Numbered from the stretch's first letter, positions 6,931 to 15,213 are shown. The stretch is 34,115 bases of DNA from Enterobacterales bacterium (GCA_015655145.1 JAATFO010000030.1:1-34115), one strand, 5' to 3'. Translations and numbers: made by a program. The notes: a model not told the origin generated them from the letters alone.

Positions 6931-8517
6931 TTAAAAACCGGCGGCACTGCCGTTGCTGCGCGGATCAAATGCACCTTCCAGCATGCCATTATTGTGTCGT
7001 ACGATAGCGCCAGCATGGCCGACCGCTTCGCTAAAATCAGGGAGTATTTCAACCTCATGACCGCGTGCGCGCAGCGCGGCAACTGTCGCGGCAGAAAAAC
7101 GCCCTTCCAGTTTGAGTGAATCAGAGGATTGTCCCCAGGTGCGTCCCAATAGCCAGCGCGGCGCGCTAATCGCCTCTTGTAGCGCCAGCCCCTGTACGAC
7201 ATGGCGAGTAAAAATTGCCGCCTGGGTTTGTGGTTGTCCATCGCCCCCCATTGAACCATACACCATGGTACGGCCGTCATTGAGTCGCGCCGCCGCTGGA
7301 TTTAACGTATGGAAAGGCTGTTTGCCTGGGGCCAGCGCCAGCAGATGGCCAGGTTGCAGACTAAACGCCGCCCCGCGGTTCTGCCAGACAATGCCGGTAT
7401 CAGGCAGGACGACGCCGCTGCCAAATTCATGATAAATACTTTGAATAAAAGAAACGGCCAGACCGCAGCTATCTATAGTGCCCATCCATACCGTATCGCC
7501 AGGACCACGACCGGAACCCCAGGGCGCGGCACGCTGATCATCAATTTTTTCCGCCATCATTGCCAGCCGATCAGGTTCCAGCAAGCGTTGCATGGTTTCC
7601 GTCATCTGCGTCGGATCGGTGATATAGCGGTCGCGCAAGCTGAATGCCTGTTTGGTGGCTTCCACCAGACGATGTACCGTAAGGGCATCATCAGCCTGCG
7701 CCATATTCAAATGATCGGTAATGCCGAGGATTGCCAGTGACACCGCCCCTTGCGTCGGGGGCGGCATGTTAAAGATTTCCCCGTGTTGATGCGTTATCTG
7801 TAAAGGGAGCTGGCGTTTCGCCCGATGCTGGTTGAGATCGTCAGCGGTAACGGGCATACCAAGCTGTGACATGCCCTGCGCCAGTTTGCGCGCCAGTGAG
7901 CCACGATAAAAACTGTCCAGTCCTTCGTCTGCCAGCATACATAAGGTGTTTGCCAGTAAGGGCTGAGTGAAGCGACTGCCGGTGCGGGGTACCTCGCCGG
8001 TCGGTAAAAAGGTCTGCGCGAACCCGGGTTGTGTAACCAGTTCAGCGTATTTGGCGCGGGTCGCTGACATTTGTGATTGCGTGACAGGAATACCGTCAGC
8101 CGCATAGCGAATGGCATCGCGCAGCAGGCGTGCCAGCGACAAGGGTCGGTTATTCTGCTCGCGGGGAATATTCAGCGCAGCTGACCAGCCGCTCACCGTG
8201 CCAGCGACGGTCAGCGCCGCTTTTACACCCCGATGCGGAATGTTTTTTTCTCCGGCGTAGAAACCGATATCAGCCAGCGAACCGGCGGCGCCGCTGGCGT
8301 CAATGGCTATGGGTTCACCCTGGGGCGGCATGATCAACCAAAAGCCGTCACCGCCTAAGCCATTCATGTGCGGGTAGACCACCGCGATAGTTGCAGCGGC
8401 GGCAACCATGGCTTCAATGGCGTCGCCGCCGTCACGCAGGACTGCCAGCGCACTTTCACTTGCGAGGTGGTGCGGCGTTACCGCCATGCCAAAAGGCGCC
8501 CTATTACTGTGTATCAT
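6931..8517 (-). CDS. hpxW: Oxamate amidohydrolase (gamma-glutamyltransferase family)
   Basis: This 528-residue Ntn-hydrolase of the gamma-glutamyltransferase family should mature by self-cleavage before Thr342 (GRGPGD then TVWMGTID), giving large and small subunits. There is no signal peptide, unlike periplasmic Ggt, so it should act in the cytoplasm. The Klebsiella HpxW protein hydrolyses oxamate to oxalate and ammonia. The shared order hpxW-X-Y-Z supports the same role here. It is the first gene of the minus-strand operon, with a sigma-54-like promoter about 36-50 bp before its ATG and only a weak ribosome site (GAGAA). Annotators often mislabel it as gamma-glutamyltransferase. Confidence 0.85.
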   Translation of the reverse strand: MIHSNRAPFGMAVTPHHLASESALAVLRDGGDAIEAMVAAAATIAVVYPHMNGLGGDGFWLIMPPQGEPIAIDASGAAGSLADIGFYAGEKNIPHRGVKAALTVAGTVSGWSAALNIPREQNNRPLSLARLLRDAIRYAADGIPVTQSQMSATRAKYAELVTQPGFAQTFLPTGEVPRTGSRFTQPLLANTLCMLADEGLDSFYRGSLARKLAQGMSQLGMPVTADDLNQHRAKRQLPLQITHQHGEIFNMPPPTQGAVSLAILGITDHLNMAQADDALTVHRLVEATKQAFSLRDRYITDPTQMTETMQRLLEPDRLAMMAEKIDDQRAAPWGSGRGPGDTVWMGTIDSCGLAVSFIQSIYHEFGSGVVLPDTGIVWQNRGAAFSLQPGHLLALAPGKQPFHTLNPAAARLNDGRTMVYGSMGGDGQPQTQAAIFTRHVVQGLALQEAISAPRWLLGRTWGQSSDSLKLEGRFSAATVAALRARGHEVEILPDFSEAVGHAGAIVRHNNGMLEGAFDPRSNGSAAGF

Positions 8518-8552
8518 TAGATTCTCGTTTTTATCAGGCCACCGGAAGAAGA

Positions 8553-8568
8553 AGCAAGAGCTGTTCCA
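8553..8568 (-). promoter_or_regulatory. Sigma-54-type promoter before hpxWXYZ
   Basis: On the minus strand the sequence reads TGGAACAGCTCTTGCT. The GG and GC dinucleotides are separated by exactly 10 bases, and the sequence differs from the TGGCAC-N5-TTGCW consensus at one position. It would start transcription near 8541, leaving a leader of about 24 nt before hpxW. I found no convincing NtrC site in the 167-bp gap, so any enhancer would have to act from elsewhere. Confidence 0.5.
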
Positions 8569-8684
8569 GATTTGTGCCGGTGGGACATGACGAGGCGATA
8601 ACGTGGCTGAAGACGTTGGCGATGCGGCTAATCGGGATCACTTTATGCTATGTTGTTGCGAAACGAAAGTTACAGGAATACCGC

Positions 8685-9524
8685 ATGCAGCAATTTGATG
8701 AACGGTTGAAAAACCACTATCCGCATCTGTCACCCCAGGAGCAACGTGTTGCTGACTTCATCTTCGACCATTTTGACGACCTTATCAGTTACAACAGTGC
8801 AGAACTGGCAAGACTCAGCGGCGTTTCAAAAGCCACGGTCAGCCGGTTGTTTAAGCGCCTGGGTTATGAAAAATATAAAGAGATGCGCGAAGAGCTACGT
8901 ACATTGCGCCAGAGCGGCATGCCGCTGACCGATAATCGTGACGCGGTACAAGGCAATACCTTGTTGTCGCGTCACTACCGGCAAGAAATGGCGAACCTGA
9001 CGCAATGGGTCAACGCCCTTGACGCGCAACAATTTGGTGAAGTGATTCAGTCACTGTCTGAGGCGAAACGTATTTTTATCATTGGCATGCGTAATGCCTA
9101 TCCCGTGGCGCTGCATTTGCGCCAACAGCTGTTGCAGGCGCGAGAGCAAGTGTATATCGTGCCGCAACCCGGCCAAACGCTGGCGGAAGAACTGGTGGAT
9201 ATCACCCGGGAGGACATGGTGGTGGTGGTGGCTTTCCGCCGTCGCCCGCGCATTATCCTGCCGTTGTTGCAGCAATTGCAGCAACAGGACATCCCGGTTT
9301 TGGCATTGTGTGAACCGCAGGCGCAAAATATCAGGGCGCTGGTGCGCTGGCAACTTTGCGCGCCCCTTGACAGCGTTTCGGCGTTTGACAGTTATGCCGC
9401 GGCAATGAGTGTGATCAACTTGCTGGCTAATGCGCTGCTGCATGCGTGCTTATCACTGGGACGCCAGCGCATCCATCTCATTGCCGGGGGGTATCGCCAG
9501 CTTGACGAGCTGGAACAACGTTAA
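8685..9524 (+). CDS. RpiR/MurR-family transcriptional regulator
   Basis: This 279-residue regulator has an N-terminal RpiR-type helix-turn-helix at about 1-75 (PHLSPQEQRVADFIFDHFDD, then LSGVSKATVSRLFKRLGY) and a C-terminal SIS-type sugar-isomerase fold at about 125-265 (RIFIIGMRNAYP and DMVVVVAF). Its frame extends upstream to 8391, but that would overlap hpxW; ATG 8685 has AGGA at 7 bases and begins with the conserved domain. It is divergent from hpxW and precedes the ABC-hpxJK operon, so it probably controls one or both. It may correspond to Klebsiella hpxU, but I am not sure of that symbol. The ligand is unknown: SIS domains normally bind sugar phosphates, which would be odd in a purine pathway. 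Confidence 0.8.
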   Translation: MQQFDERLKNHYPHLSPQEQRVADFIFDHFDDLISYNSAELARLSGVSKATVSRLFKRLGYEKYKEMREELRTLRQSGMPLTDNRDAVQGNTLLSRHYRQEMANLTQWVNALDAQQFGEVIQSLSEAKRIFIIGMRNAYPVALHLRQQLLQAREQVYIVPQPGQTLAEELVDITREDMVVVVAFRRRPRIILPLLQQLQQQDIPVLALCEPQAQNIRALVRWQLCAPLDSVSAFDSYAAAMSVINLLANALLHACLSLGRQRIHLIAGGYRQLDELEQR

Positions 9525-9528
9525 TGGG

Positions 9529-9543
9529 GCACCATTTTGGTGC
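9529..9543. promoter_or_regulatory. NtrC-binding enhancer site
   Basis: GCACCATTTTGGTGC is an exact match to the dyad GCACCA-N3-TGGTGC bound by the nitrogen regulator NtrC, as at glnA. It lies about 130 bp upstream of the start predicted from the sigma-54 promoter at 9639, the usual enhancer range. With flanking bases it also forms an 8-bp hairpin just after the regulator's stop codon, so it could double as a weak terminator. The following U-tract is poor. Confidence 0.7.
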
Positions 9544-9638
9544 TCCGCCTTATTTTGGTTCAACGTAATTCATCACAATATTCTCATCGCATACCACCAT
9601 TACTGACGTCGCACTTACTATGAACGCTCGCTTTTTCC

Positions 9639-9654
9639 TGGCACATTAGTTGCA
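9639..9654 (+). promoter_or_regulatory. Sigma-54 promoter of the ABC-hpxJK operon
   Basis: TGGCACATTAGTTGCA matches the -24/-12 consensus TGGCAC-N5-TTGCA at every fixed position, with the required 10 bases between GG and GC. Transcription should begin near 9665, about 43 nt before the ATG of the binding-protein gene. With the NtrC site upstream this indicates nitrogen-limitation control of uptake and of hpxJ and hpxK. Confidence 0.8.
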
Positions 9655-9708
9655 AAATCAATTTGTGAGAATCTTTTGTTTCATGCTAAATAACCCGGGG
9701 AAGTCATA

Positions 9709-10494
9709 ATGAAGAAAATCATGGTAGCTGTTCTTGGCGTGGCGTTATGGGCGGCTCAAGTGGGTGGCGCGTTGGCGGATCAGTTACAACAGATTGAGCA
9801 ACGTGGTGTATTGCGTGTGGCGGTGCCACAAGATTTTCCACCGTTTGGTTCGGTCGGTACCGATTTGCAACCACAAGGCTACGATATTGATATGGCGAAA
9901 TATCTGGCGAAACAAATGAAACTAACGTTACAACTGGTCCCTGTCACTAGCGCCAATCGTGTGCCGTACCTGCAAACCGATAAAGTCGATCTGGTGATCT
10001 CAAGTCTGGGGAAAAATGCTGAACGGGAGAAAGTCATTGCTTTTAGTCGTGCCTACGCGCCGTTTTTCCTCGGCGTGTTTGGTCCCAAAGATCAACCGTT
10101 ACAGGATGCGGCAGGTCTGAAAGACAAATCGGTTGGTGTGACGCGCGGGGCAGTCGAAGATATGGTGCTGAGCAGTGTGGCGCCAAAGGACGCGCAGATT
10201 AAACGTTATGAAGATAATAACACTACGCTGTCGGCCTGGCTTTCCGGACAAGTGCAATACATCGCCACTGGCAACCTGGTGGTCGCCGCCATCACCCGGC
10301 AAAATGCCGAAAAAGCGCCGGTAGCCAAATTCATGTTAAAAGATTCCCCGTGCTTTATTGGTCTGCGCAAAAATGAACCGGCGTTACAACAGAAAGTGGA
10401 TGCGCTGATTGAACAGGCGTTGAAAGATGGCACGCTGAACGCCTTATCGCAAACATGGCTGAAAGCCCCGTTGCCCGCTGACCTGGGCGCGTAA
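9709..10494 (+). CDS. Periplasmic substrate-binding protein, PAAT-type ABC importer
   Basis: This 261-residue periplasmic protein of the SBP_bac_3 family has a signal peptide (MKKIMVAVLGVALWAAQ) with likely cleavage after Ala23. The family arginine that holds a ligand carboxylate is present (Arg106, GKNAEREKVIAFSRAY). The aspartate that normally binds the alpha-ammonium group of amino acids, expected in the GQVQYIATGN region, appears replaced around Gly188. That suggests a carboxylated ligand lacking an alpha-amino group, such as a ureido acid. It is the first gene of the operon ending in hpxJ-hpxK. The set of four transporter genes plus J and K would fit a Klebsiella hpxFGHIJK operon, but I cannot assign individual letters. 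Confidence 0.85.
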   Translation: MKKIMVAVLGVALWAAQVGGALADQLQQIEQRGVLRVAVPQDFPPFGSVGTDLQPQGYDIDMAKYLAKQMKLTLQLVPVTSANRVPYLQTDKVDLVISSLGKNAEREKVIAFSRAYAPFFLGVFGPKDQPLQDAAGLKDKSVGVTRGAVEDMVLSSVAPKDAQIKRYEDNNTTLSAWLSGQVQYIATGNLVVAAITRQNAEKAPVAKFMLKDSPCFIGLRKNEPALQQKVDALIEQALKDGTLNALSQTWLKAPLPADLGA

Positions 10495-10503
10495 GGACGC
10501 GTG

Positions 10504-11169
10504 ATGATCGGACAACTCAACTTTCCGGCGCTATGGCCATACTGGCCTGAATTGTTGGCTGGCCTGTGGGTCACCATCCAACTCACGGTACTGGCAACCA
10601 CAGGCGGTGTGGCGCTGGGGGTACTCGGTGCGGCATTGCGCAGTGGCAAATCGTGGTGGCTAAGCCGTCTTTGGGGGGGCTATGTTGAGCTCGTCCGCAA
10701 CACGCCGTTTGTGGTGCAACTGTTTTTTATCGTATTTGGCTTGCCCGGTATCGGATTAAAACTGACAGCGGGAGAGGCGGCGTTATTGGCGATGTTGATT
10801 AATCTTGGCGCCTACAGCACTGAGATTATCCGCGCCGGTATCCAGGTAACACCAAAAGGACAATGGGAAGCCGGGCGCGTGCTCGGATTAACCCGTTTAC
10901 AAATCTTTTCCCGCGTGGTGTTGCCGCCAGCCCTGAAGCGTATTTACCCGGCGCTGGTGAGTCAGTGCATTATTGTCATGCTGGGGTCGTCGGTGGTTTC
11001 TCAGGTATCGTATGAAGAACTGACCTTTGCCGCCAACCTGATCCAGTCACGCACTTTTTTGAGTTTTGAAGTCTACCTGGTGACCACATTAATGTATTTG
11101 CTGCTCTCGATTGCCATGCGCCAGCTATTGCTGGTCGTCGGGCGTAAATGGCTGGGAGTGCAACCATGA
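10504..11169 (+). CDS. ABC importer permease 1, HisM/HisQ type
   Basis: This 221-residue inner-membrane permease of the polar amino acid uptake family has about five hydrophobic segments and the cytoplasmic EAA loop (EAGRVLGLTRLQIFSRVVLP) that contacts the ATPase. The motif VELVRNTPFVVQLFF is diagnostic of the family. A GTG lies immediately before the ATG at 10504; AGGA is six bases from the ATG, so ATG is preferred. Its stop overlaps the start of the second permease (ATGA), pointing to a stoichiometric heterodimeric channel. The substrate is inferred only from the operon. Confidence 0.85.
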   Translation: MIGQLNFPALWPYWPELLAGLWVTIQLTVLATTGGVALGVLGAALRSGKSWWLSRLWGGYVELVRNTPFVVQLFFIVFGLPGIGLKLTAGEAALLAMLINLGAYSTEIIRAGIQVTPKGQWEAGRVLGLTRLQIFSRVVLPPALKRIYPALVSQCIIVMLGSSVVSQVSYEELTFAANLIQSRTFLSFEVYLVTTLMYLLLSIAMRQLLLVVGRKWLGVQP

Positions 11170-11825
11170 TGGCCACGTTTACTGACTGGGACATTTTGCG
11201 CAACCTGTTACTGGCACTGCGCTGGACGCTGTTGTTGTCGCTGGTGGCGTTTTTCGGCGGCACGCTTGTCACCTTACCGTTACTGCTGTTACGTCTGACG
11301 GCCCGACGCGGGACGATGTCGTTGATCCGCGGTTACATCGCTCTATTTCAGGGAACACCGTTGCTGATGCAACTGTTCCTCGCTTTTTTCGGGGTCGGGT
11401 TATTCGGCGTTAATGTCTCGCCGTGGACCGCCGCATCACTGGCGCTGACACTGTATACCAGCGCTTTTCTGCTGGATATCTGGTACGGCAGCATTCAGGC
11501 GTTACCCCCCGGTCAGTGGGAGGCATCACGCTGTCTTGGGCTTAGCTTTGGGCAAACATTGTTTCATGTGGTGGTGGCGCAAGCGATGCGTATCGCCATC
11601 GCGCCGACGGTAGGTTTTGCCGTACAGGTGATTAAAGGTACCGCGCTGGCTTCGATTATCGGTTTCGTCGAGCTAACCAAAGCCGGCACCATGTTGAATA
11701 ACGTCACCTATCAGCCGTTTAAAGTCTTTGGGCTGGTGGCGTTGGGCTACTTCCTGCTGTGTTATCCGCTGTCGCGTTACAGTCAGTATCTGGAGAAAAA
11801 ATTCAATGCCGCTCATCACCATTAA
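11166..11825 (+). CDS. ABC importer permease 2, HisM/HisQ type
   Basis: This 219-residue inner-membrane permease is the partner of the preceding gene. It has the same layout of about five hydrophobic segments, the family motif ALFQGTPLLMQLFL, and an EAA loop (EASRCLGLSFGQTLFHVV). The frame extends upstream to 11148, but ATG 11166 has GGGAG six bases ahead and forms the ATGA overlap with the upstream stop. The 3' end overlaps the ATPase gene by 20 nt, so the two permeases and the ATPase are likely translated as a coupled set. Confidence 0.85.
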   Translation: MMATFTDWDILRNLLLALRWTLLLSLVAFFGGTLVTLPLLLLRLTARRGTMSLIRGYIALFQGTPLLMQLFLAFFGVGLFGVNVSPWTAASLALTLYTSAFLLDIWYGSIQALPPGQWEASRCLGLSFGQTLFHVVVAQAMRIAIAPTVGFAVQVIKGTALASIIGFVELTKAGTMLNNVTYQPFKVFGLVALGYFLLCYPLSRYSQYLEKKFNAAHHH

Positions 11826-12543
11826 TCAGGTACAAAAATATTACGGCGATAACCATGTGCTGAAAGGCGTGGATCTCGACATCGACATGGGTGAGGTGAT
11901 CGCGATTATTGGCCGTAGCGGTTCCGGGAAAAGTACCTTGCTGCGCTGTATCAATGGCCTGGAGAGTTATCAGGAAGGCAGCATTAAGCTGGGTGGTATG
12001 ACCATTACTGATCGCGATTCACAAGCGCGGGAAATCAGCCGCTCGGTGGGCATGGTCTTTCAGCATTTCAATCTGTTCCCACATATGACCGCGTGCGAAA
12101 ACGTCATGCTGGCGCCGCGACGCGTATTAAAGAAAAACGCCACGGAATGCCGTGAACTGGCACGCCAGATGCTGGAAAAAGTCGGACTTGGCGAACGGAT
12201 GGATTATTACCCGGCAAACCTTTCTGGCGGTCAGCAACAGCGGGTGGCGATTGCCCGGGCGCTGGCGATGTCGCCTAAAGTCTTACTGTGTGATGAAATC
12301 ACCTCCGCGCTTGATCCGGAACTGGTTGGCGACGTATTGAACGTGCTGGCGCAACTGGCGGCGGAAGGTATGACATTGATTCTGGTCACCCATGAGATGA
12401 ATTTTGCCCGTGAAGTCGGCGATCGGGTGGTGTTTATGCACCAGGGCCGCGTCTGGGAGCAAGGAAACAGTAAAACTGTATTTTCTGCGCCACAAACCGC
12501 TGAACTGACGCAGTTTATCTCGTCGGTAAGGGGCCTGCGGTAA
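11806..12543 (+). CDS. ABC importer ATPase, GlnQ/HisP type
   Basis: This 245-residue cytoplasmic ATPase has Walker A GRSGSGKST at 36-44, a Q-loop (MVFQHFNLFPHMTACENVMLAP), the signature LSGGQQQR, a Walker B ending LLCDEITSALDPE, and the switch histidine in LVTHEMNFA. The proline that usually follows the catalytic glutamate (DEPTSALD) is isoleucine here, a conservative oddity. The start at ATG 11806 inside the permease gene is supported by GGAG and the family N-terminus. It energises uptake of the ligand of the upstream binding protein and is 45 bp from hpxJ. Confidence 0.88.
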   Translation: MPLITINQVQKYYGDNHVLKGVDLDIDMGEVIAIIGRSGSGKSTLLRCINGLESYQEGSIKLGGMTITDRDSQAREISRSVGMVFQHFNLFPHMTACENVMLAPRRVLKKNATECRELARQMLEKVGLGERMDYYPANLSGGQQQRVAIARALAMSPKVLLCDEITSALDPELVGDVLNVLAQLAAEGMTLILVTHEMNFAREVGDRVVFMHQGRVWEQGNSKTVFSAPQTAELTQFISSVRGLR

Positions 12544-12588
12544 GGCAAACAGTCAATTTTGTGAATAAGGTGAATAAAGGAAACATCC

Positions 12589-13827
12589 ATGGACATGAGC
12601 CACTACCCACAACTTAACCCGCCGGCCCGTTTGCTGATGGGGCCGGGGCCGATCAACGTCGATCCGCGTGTGTTACGGGCGATGTCAACGCAATTGGTTG
12701 GTCAGTACGACCCGGCGATGACGCAGTATATGAATGAGGTGATGGAACTCTATCGCGCTCTGTTCCGCACCGATAATCCCGGAACGTTACTGATTGATGG
12801 CACCTCACGGGCCGGTATTGAGGCTATCCTGCTGTCGGCGATCCGTCCGGGAGACAAAGTACTGGTGCCGGTCTTTGGCCGTTTTGGCCATCTGTTATGT
12901 GAAATTGCGCGTCGCTGTCGGGCGCAAGTGCATACCATTGAGGTGCCGTGGGGAGACGTCTTCACGCCCGATCAGATTGAAACGGCGATCAAAACCGTGC
13001 GTCCACGGCTGTTACTGACCGTGCAGGGCGACACGTCCACCACCATGTTGCAGCCGCTTGCGGAGCTGGGCGCCCTCTGCCGGCAATATGGGGTGTTATT
13101 TTATACCGATGCCACGGCCTCGTTCGGTGGCAATGTATTGGAAACCGATGCCTGGGGGCTGGATGCGGTTTCCGCCGGAATGCAAAAGTGTCTGGGCGGG
13201 CCTTCGGGGACTTCACCGGTTACCCTCAGCCCGCAGATGGAAGCGGTGATCCGCCAGCGCAAATGTGTGGAAGCGGGCATTCGCACCGCCGCCCATCTGG
13301 ACGGCGATGATGAGATGATTTACTCCAACTATTTCGATCTCGGCATGATCCTCGATTACTGGGGACCGGAGCGACTTAATCATCATACGGAAGCCACCAC
13401 GGCATTGTTTGGCGCGCGCGAATGCGCGCGGATATTGTTGCAGGAAGGGTTAGATAACAGTATTGCCCGTCATAAACAGCATGGGGATGCTTTGCTGAAA
13501 GGTATTCAGGGCATGGGGCTGGCGACTTTTGGTGATGTGCGACACAAAATGAATAACGTGCTGGGGGTGATTATTCCGTCGGGCGTTGATGGCGACCAGG
13601 TCCGCAAGCTGATGCTGGCGGATTTTGGTATTGAAATTGGTACCTCATTCGGACCGCTAATTGGCAAAGTGTGGCGCATCGGCACCATGGGGTACAACGC
13701 GCGGAAAGACTGTGTGCTGCAAACTCTGGCTGCGCTGGAAGCGGTATTGAATCACCTTGGTTTTAATACGATTCAGGGGGCGGCCTTACAGGCGGCCTGG
13801 GATCATTATACTGACGGGAGTCATTAA
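12589..13827 (+). CDS. hpxJ: (S)-ureidoglycine-glyoxylate aminotransferase
   Basis: This 412-residue PLP-dependent class V (alanine-glyoxylate type) aminotransferase has the N-terminal RLLMGPGPINVDPRVLRAMS typical of the family and the PLP lysine at Lys200 in AGMQKCLGGPSG. HpxJ orthologues transfer the amino group of ureidoglycine, released by HpxK, to glyoxylate, giving oxalurate and glycine. This avoids losing that nitrogen as urea. The gene is fifth in the ABC-hpxJK operon, has AAAGGAAA before the ATG, and its TAA stop shares one base with the hpxK start (TAATG). Annotation as serine-pyruvate aminotransferase would be less precise. Confidence 0.88.
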   Translation: MDMSHYPQLNPPARLLMGPGPINVDPRVLRAMSTQLVGQYDPAMTQYMNEVMELYRALFRTDNPGTLLIDGTSRAGIEAILLSAIRPGDKVLVPVFGRFGHLLCEIARRCRAQVHTIEVPWGDVFTPDQIETAIKTVRPRLLLTVQGDTSTTMLQPLAELGALCRQYGVLFYTDATASFGGNVLETDAWGLDAVSAGMQKCLGGPSGTSPVTLSPQMEAVIRQRKCVEAGIRTAAHLDGDDEMIYSNYFDLGMILDYWGPERLNHHTEATTALFGARECARILLQEGLDNSIARHKQHGDALLKGIQGMGLATFGDVRHKMNNVLGVIIPSGVDGDQVRKLMLADFGIEIGTSFGPLIGKVWRIGTMGYNARKDCVLQTLAALEAVLNHLGFNTIQGAALQAAWDHYTDGSH

Positions 13828-15095
13828 TGTGTGACAGCCTGATGAGTGCCGCCGAGGCGGCGCAGGCGGCGGCACGCGTGCTCGGACGTTGTGATGCCCT
13901 GGCGGAGATCAGTGAAACCCGCGGACAACTGACGCGGGTCTATCTGTCACCGGAACATCTGCATGCCAACCGGTGTGTGGGTGAATGGATGAAAGCCGCA
14001 GGGATGACGGTGTGGCAGGATGCTGTTGGCAATATTTGTGGTCGCTATGAAGCGGCGGAGCCGGGCAGGCCCGCGCTGTTACTCGGATCGCATCTCGATA
14101 CCGTGCGTAATGCCGGTCGTTACGACGGCATGCTCGGGGTACTGACCGCGATTGAAACCGTGCAGTATCTGCATCAACATCAGCGGCGGCTGCCACTGGC
14201 AATTGAAATTGTGGGCTTTGGCGATGAAGAAGGCACCCGCTTTGGCATTACGTTGCTCGGTAGCCGTGGTCTCACCGGTAGCTGGCCGGCAAGTTGGTTA
14301 ACCCATTCCGGCAGTGACGGTCTTAGCGTGGCTGATGCCATGACACAGGCGGGTCTTAACCCCGATAAGGTGGCTTTAGCCGCACGTCAGGTTGACGACA
14401 TTGTGGCCTATCTTGAGTTACATATCGAACAAGGGCCTTGCCTGGAACAGGCGGATCTGGCGCTTGGGGTGGTCACGACGATCAATGGTGCGCGCCGTCT
14501 TAACTGTCGTTTTCTTGGTGAGGCCGGGCATGCGGGCACGGTGCCGATGGCGCAGCGCAAAGATGCGCTGGCCGCCACCGCCGAATGGATAACAGCGCTT
14601 GAAACCGCCACATTGCAGCAGGGCGCGCCCTGGGTCGCAACGGTGGGCATGGTGCAATGCATTCCGGGCGCCGCCAATGTCATCCCGGGGGAGGTGCATC
14701 TGACACTGGATGTTCGTGGCCCGCAGGATCATGGGCTGGAGGCGCTGCTTGCTGGCTTGCTGGCGCAGGCTGACGGTATTGCACGGCGTCGGGGCGTGCG
14801 TTTTAGCGCCGAAACCTATTACCGCATTGGCGCTACCGCCTGTGATGAAACTTTGCAGGCAGTGCTGACGCAGGCTGTCACTATGGCTCAGGGGCGAAGT
14901 TTGTCATTATCCAGTGGTGCCGGCCATGATGCGATTGCCATAGCAGAGCGCTGGCCGGTGGGCATGTTGTTTGTGCGTTGCGATCGCGGTATCAGCCACC
15001 ATCCGGCAGAAGCGGTGAGAGAGGACGATGTCGCCCGGGCGATTCGGGCCTACATACAGGCTGTGTCACTGTTGGCCGCCAGGCTCGGCGGATGA
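13827..15095 (+). CDS. hpxK: Allantoate amidohydrolase (M20 family)
   Basis: This 422-residue member of the M20 metallopeptidase/carbamoylase group hydrolyses allantoate to ureidoglycine, CO2 and ammonia. Binuclear metal ligands are visible: His89 and Asp91 in GSHLDTV, Asp100 in GRYDGMLGV, Glu134-Glu135 in FGDEEGTRF, and the histidine in ELHIEQGP near residue 194. Carbamoylases and AllC share this fold. The immediate neighbour hpxJ, which consumes ureidoglycine, decides in favour of allantoate. Translation is coupled to hpxJ by TAATG. It is the last gene of the hpx cluster and is convergent with yafV; the 118-bp gap shows only a weak 6-bp hairpin. Confidence 0.88.
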   Translation: MCDSLMSAAEAAQAAARVLGRCDALAEISETRGQLTRVYLSPEHLHANRCVGEWMKAAGMTVWQDAVGNICGRYEAAEPGRPALLLGSHLDTVRNAGRYDGMLGVLTAIETVQYLHQHQRRLPLAIEIVGFGDEEGTRFGITLLGSRGLTGSWPASWLTHSGSDGLSVADAMTQAGLNPDKVALAARQVDDIVAYLELHIEQGPCLEQADLALGVVTTINGARRLNCRFLGEAGHAGTVPMAQRKDALAATAEWITALETATLQQGAPWVATVGMVQCIPGAANVIPGEVHLTLDVRGPQDHGLEALLAGLLAQADGIARRRGVRFSAETYYRIGATACDETLQAVLTQAVTMAQGRSLSLSSGAGHDAIAIAERWPVGMLFVRCDRGISHHPAEAVREDDVARAIRAYIQAVSLLAARLGG

Positions 15096-15213
15096 ACACA
15101 GGCACAGACGAGATCCTGCTCGTTACTACACTTTATGGCGATTAACTGTACACCGACCCGATCCGTTATCGGGATTCGGGCGGTGGTTTGGCTTGCGTTC
15201 CTGGGGGCGAAGA

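Noticed and set aside
9526..9556. Hairpin after the RpiR-type regulator as an intrinsic terminator
   Set aside because: The dyad is an exact NtrC consensus and is followed by GCCTTATTTT, a poor U-tract. I annotate it as an enhancer and only mention possible dual use.
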